A stretch of 6,868 nt of DNA. Origin: Thermoplasmatota archaeon (lineage in GTDB: Archaea; Thermoplasmatota; Penumbrarchaeia; Penumbrarchaeales; Penumbrarchaeaceae). Within the stretch, counting starts at the first letter, position 1, and every line of letters begins with the position of its first letter. Positions 4,664 to 6,868 of this stretch are shown piece after piece. A program made the translations under genes and the position numbers. The stretch spans positions 1 to 6,868 of the forward strand of contig JAUVCY010000098.1 in NCBI GenBank assembly GCA_030595585.1. Direction: 5' to 3'. The notes beneath the pieces are model-generated. The model was given only the letters and a program-made list of their open reading frames with translations. It was not told the DNA's origin and did no database searches.

Positions 4664-6310
4664 ATGTTGGACAACGAGCGTAAGCTTCAGCAGGAGATAT
4701 CCAAGTTGAAAAAGGAGCTATGGCTTCGTTCGAACCTGGCTCACGTCGTGTCCACCTATACCCAGCCCGATGAACTTCTTCCCAATATGATCCGGTTCCT
4801 GACGGACGGGTTCGGAGCAACGGGCGGGGCAATATATTTCATGGAAAAGGAGAGCGATCTGATAACCGTCAGGGCTACCTACGGGCTGGACCCATCATAC
4901 GCCCTGAGCTATCATTCCATAGATCTGGGCTCCCACGTCACTGGAATGGTCGCCGAGACCGGGGAGGGGATGCTGGTAAAGGATTCCTCAATGGACCTGA
5001 GGTCCACCCAGCAGGTTGTTTCAATGCTGAAATATCGGTCTGCAATGGTGATACCCGTCACCTCTGGTGGGGAGGTTGTGGGCATTATCGCCCTGATAAG
5101 CGAGAAACCCAATTTTTTCACGGAGTCTGACCTCAAGCTTCTTGAATTCATGGGCGGCCACATCTCCCTCTCAATAGTAAACTCCCTGCTCAACAAGGAG
5201 ATCGCCCAGGAGAAGAAGATGATCGAGGAGATACTGGAGAGGGTTGATGAGGGGATATTCGAGGCTGTTGTCAAGGTCCCCAGGAGCAGGGATAAAAGAG
5301 TAGATGAACTCGTCTCGGGTTTTCTCAGGTCCTGTCGTTTCACATTGATGAACTCAAGTTTCCTTCAGCAGTGTGGAAAAGATGTAACGACGGGTCAGCT
5401 CATCAGGAAAGGTTTTGACCCGGGCACACTCGATCTTATGCTTCCCGAACTGTTGGAAAAGGGTGAGACCACGTTGATGGAGAGGAAGATGATCGGCGGT
5501 AAGGAGAGGGTTTACGAGGTTTCGGCCGTAAGGATGGATGAGGACGAAGGGATCAAGGGTATCAAGGGGGTAAGGAGAGATATCACCAAGAGGGTGAGGG
5601 CCGAGTGGGCGCTCAACGAATCCAAGGGCCAAACAGAGTTATATCTCGATATCCTGTCACATGATATCTCCAATATCAATACCGTGTCGATCGGCTTTCT
5701 GGAGCTTCTTTTTGAAAGGCCTGACCTTACGCCCATGTCCAGATCCTACGTGACAAGCAGCCTGGATGCGATCCGGAAATCCTCGCAGCTTGTGGGAAAG
5801 GTCAGAACGTTCTCCAAGATCCAGAAAGGGCCCAAGGACCTGGAGTCCATAGATATCAAGGACTCATTCCATCGGATGGCGGAGATGGTGAAGAAGGAGC
5901 ATCCTGATAAAAAGGTCCAGATCAAGGCCAGGCTTGGAAGGAGCCCATTGATGGTGAGATCGGATGAATTGGTGGACGAGATGTTCTACCATGTGCTGAA
6001 GAATGCCATTGTCCACAATCCAAGAGAGTCCGTTCTGGTGGAGGCACTCGTCAAGAGATGTTCACGAAATGACATCGATGGTTACTCCATAAGCATCAAC
6101 GATAGGGGGGAAGGTATCCCAGACGAGATGAAGGGGAATATTTTCGATCGTTTCTATCATACTCAATCCATCGCCCCTGACAACTGTCTGGGCCTCTCTA
6201 TCGTCAAGGGGATCGTGGAGAGGTTTGGCGGGGAGGCCTGGGTCGAGGACCGGATGAAGGGAGATCATTCGCAGGGAGCGAGCTTCAAGATATTCCTGCC
6301 TAAAGCTTGA
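4664..6310 (+). CDS. Cytosolic sensor histidine kinase (GAF, PAS-like, HATPase)
   Basis: This is a two-component sensor kinase of 548 residues with no membrane segment, so it should sense an intracellular or diffusible signal. In order: a short coiled coil (1-22), a GAF domain (about 28-178), a linker helix, a PAS-like domain (about 185-312) ending in RRDITKRVRAEWAL, the phospho-acceptor H-box LDILSHDISN with His333, a dimerisation helix to about 385, and a HATPase domain (about 400-548). The ATPase shows the N box (LKNAIVHN, N447), G1 DRGEG (480-484), F box IFDRF (493-497) and G2 LGLSIV (509-514). The LSHDISNIN H-box is of the archaeal type. The usual first glycines of G2 are replaced (DNCLGL). 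No response regulator is encoded nearby. The ATG at 4664 is the first ATG after an in-frame stop (4607); its Shine-Dalgarno is weak. Signal and partner are unknown. Confidence 0.93.
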   Translation: MLDNERKLQQEISKLKKELWLRSNLAHVVSTYTQPDELLPNMIRFLTDGFGATGGAIYFMEKESDLITVRATYGLDPSYALSYHSIDLGSHVTGMVAETGEGMLVKDSSMDLRSTQQVVSMLKYRSAMVIPVTSGGEVVGIIALISEKPNFFTESDLKLLEFMGGHISLSIVNSLLNKEIAQEKKMIEEILERVDEGIFEAVVKVPRSRDKRVDELVSGFLRSCRFTLMNSSFLQQCGKDVTTGQLIRKGFDPGTLDLMLPELLEKGETTLMERKMIGGKERVYEVSAVRMDEDEGIKGIKGVRRDITKRVRAEWALNESKGQTELYLDILSHDISNINTVSIGFLELLFERPDLTPMSRSYVTSSLDAIRKSSQLVGKVRTFSKIQKGPKDLESIDIKDSFHRMAEMVKKEHPDKKVQIKARLGRSPLMVRSDELVDEMFYHVLKNAIVHNPRESVLVEALVKRCSRNDIDGYSISINDRGEGIPDEMKGNIFDRFYHTQSIAPDNCLGLSIVKGIVERFGGEAWVEDRMKGDHSQGASFKIFLPKA

Positions 6311-6350
6311 GATCGGCCTTTCACCTCTCAAGTGTACCCATCGAGTACGA

Positions 6351-6868
6351 TCATTTCTCATCTCTTCTCTTTTTCCACCTGATGACGGCCTTATCGATGG
6401 CCACTATTAGGGGGGGGAGCACCACTATTGTGCTTATAAGACAGAGTGCAACATCGATCACTATGACCATTCCAAAGTTTCTTATGAAAGGATATGAGGA
6501 CAACAGTAAAGCTGCAAAACCCCCCATCGTGGTCAACCCGGATGAGAATATGGCCAGGCCGATCTTCTTGGAAGCGATCTCGATGGCCTTTGAGGGGTCC
6601 TCACCGAGGGCCCTCTCCTCGTAATACCTCTCCATCAGGAGGATGGTGTATTCGGCTCCCAGGCCGAGTATCAGGGCTCCCAGGCCGATGGTAAGAGGGT
6701 TAAGCGGTATCCCAAGTAAGTACATCAACCCCAGGGACCACCCGATGACCAGTATTATCGGCACGAGCGGGATAACCGCTTTGATCGGTTTCCGATACAG
6801 GACCAGGAGCCCCACAAATATCAATATGACCCCTACGGCGGTCAACAGGTCCCTGTCCTTGATCATTC
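6351..6868 (-). CDS. RND-superfamily transporter, HAE3/MMPL-like, C-terminal part (cut by window edge)
   Basis: Only the last 170 or so residues are in the window; the frame stays open at the right edge, so the Met codon at 6864-6866 is very likely internal. The fragment carries five hydrophobic segments that fit the last membrane helices (TM8-12) of an RND permease: LLTAVGVILIFVGLLVLY, then segments starting near AVIPLVPII, PLTIGLGALIL, GLAIFSSGLTTMGGF and FGMVIVIDVAL. It ends in a basic cytosolic tail (KKRRDEK). The GLGAEYTILLMERYYEE segment matches the RND TM10 motif, where an acidic-Tyr pair (here E72-Y73 of the visible part) takes part in proton coupling. Archaeal members of this type are annotated as hydrophobe/amphiphile efflux or MMPL-like exporters of lipids and hydrophobic compounds; the substrate is not deducible. 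It converges on the kinase gene with a 40-bp gap, and its promoter lies outside the window. Confidence 0.9.
   Translation of the reverse strand, partial: MIKDRDLLTAVGVILIFVGLLVLYRKPIKAVIPLVPIILVIGWSLGLMYLLGIPLNPLTIGLGALILGLGAEYTILLMERYYEERALGEDPSKAIEIASKKIGLAIFSSGLTTMGGFAALLLSSYPFIRNFGMVIVIDVALCLISTIVVLPPLIVAIDKAVIRWKKRRDEK
6361..6374 (+). terminator. Possible pyrimidine-rich terminator after the kinase gene
   Basis: TCTCTTCTCTTTTT lies about 50 bases after the kinase stop, on the plus strand and inside the 3' end of the convergent transporter gene. Archaeal RNA polymerase tends to stop at U-rich tracts in the RNA. The tract is short and broken by cytosines, and it also encodes the lysine/arginine-rich tail of the transporter on the other strand, so coding constraint alone could explain it. 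Confidence 0.25.

Noticed and set aside
6307..6624. 105-codon plus-strand open frame opposite the transporter gene
   Set aside because: It is antisense to the membrane helices of the RND transporter and overlaps the kinase stop; no independent evidence supports it.

Overview
The window reads as the chromosome of a euryarchaeon. It encodes ribosomal protein eS6, the gamma subunit of the archaeal/eukaryotic initiation factor 2, and an Fcf1-like PIN-domain protein. It also shows TATA-type promoters, Shine-Dalgarno sites of the GGAGGTGAT type, and AGG/AGA as the favoured arginine codons. A membrane-anchored gingipain-like (C25) peptidase and an archaeal-style cytosolic histidine kinase would suit a Thermoplasmata-related lineage, for example the protein-degrading sediment archaea of Marine Benthic Group D. 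That lineage is an inference, not something the sequence proves.

Layout. Positions 1-70 hold a TATA promoter and leader. A plus-strand information-processing cluster follows at 71-2439: a 76-residue uncharacterised protein, eS6, aIF2 gamma (overlapping eS6 by ATGA), and an Fcf1-like PIN protein starting a few bases after aIF2 gamma. This cluster runs into a minus-strand gene for a 680-residue secreted or anchored C25 peptidase (2436-4478), and the two stop codons share the bases CTAA. A 185-bp divergent intergenic region (4479-4663) carries the peptidase promoter and a perfect 13-bp palindrome. Next is a plus-strand GAF-PAS-like histidine kinase (4664-6310). After a 40-bp gap, the convergent C-terminal part of an RND-type (HAE3/MMPL-like) membrane transporter runs off the right edge (6351-6868).

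How the genes work together. The first cluster is translation and ribosome biogenesis: small-subunit protein, initiator-tRNA delivery, and a probable rRNA-processing nuclease. The second half is cell-surface and sensory: an extracellular peptidase, a soluble sensor kinase transcribed divergently from it, and a lipid or amphiphile exporter. The divergent layout allows shared regulation of peptidase and kinase, but nothing seen proves a functional link.

I found no tRNA, rRNA, CRISPR array, insertion sequence or clear novel multi-gene system. The most useful second-look items are the C25 peptidase itself, the Thr in place of Asn in the aIF2 gamma G4 motif, the palindrome upstream of the kinase, and the stop-on-stop convergent overlap.
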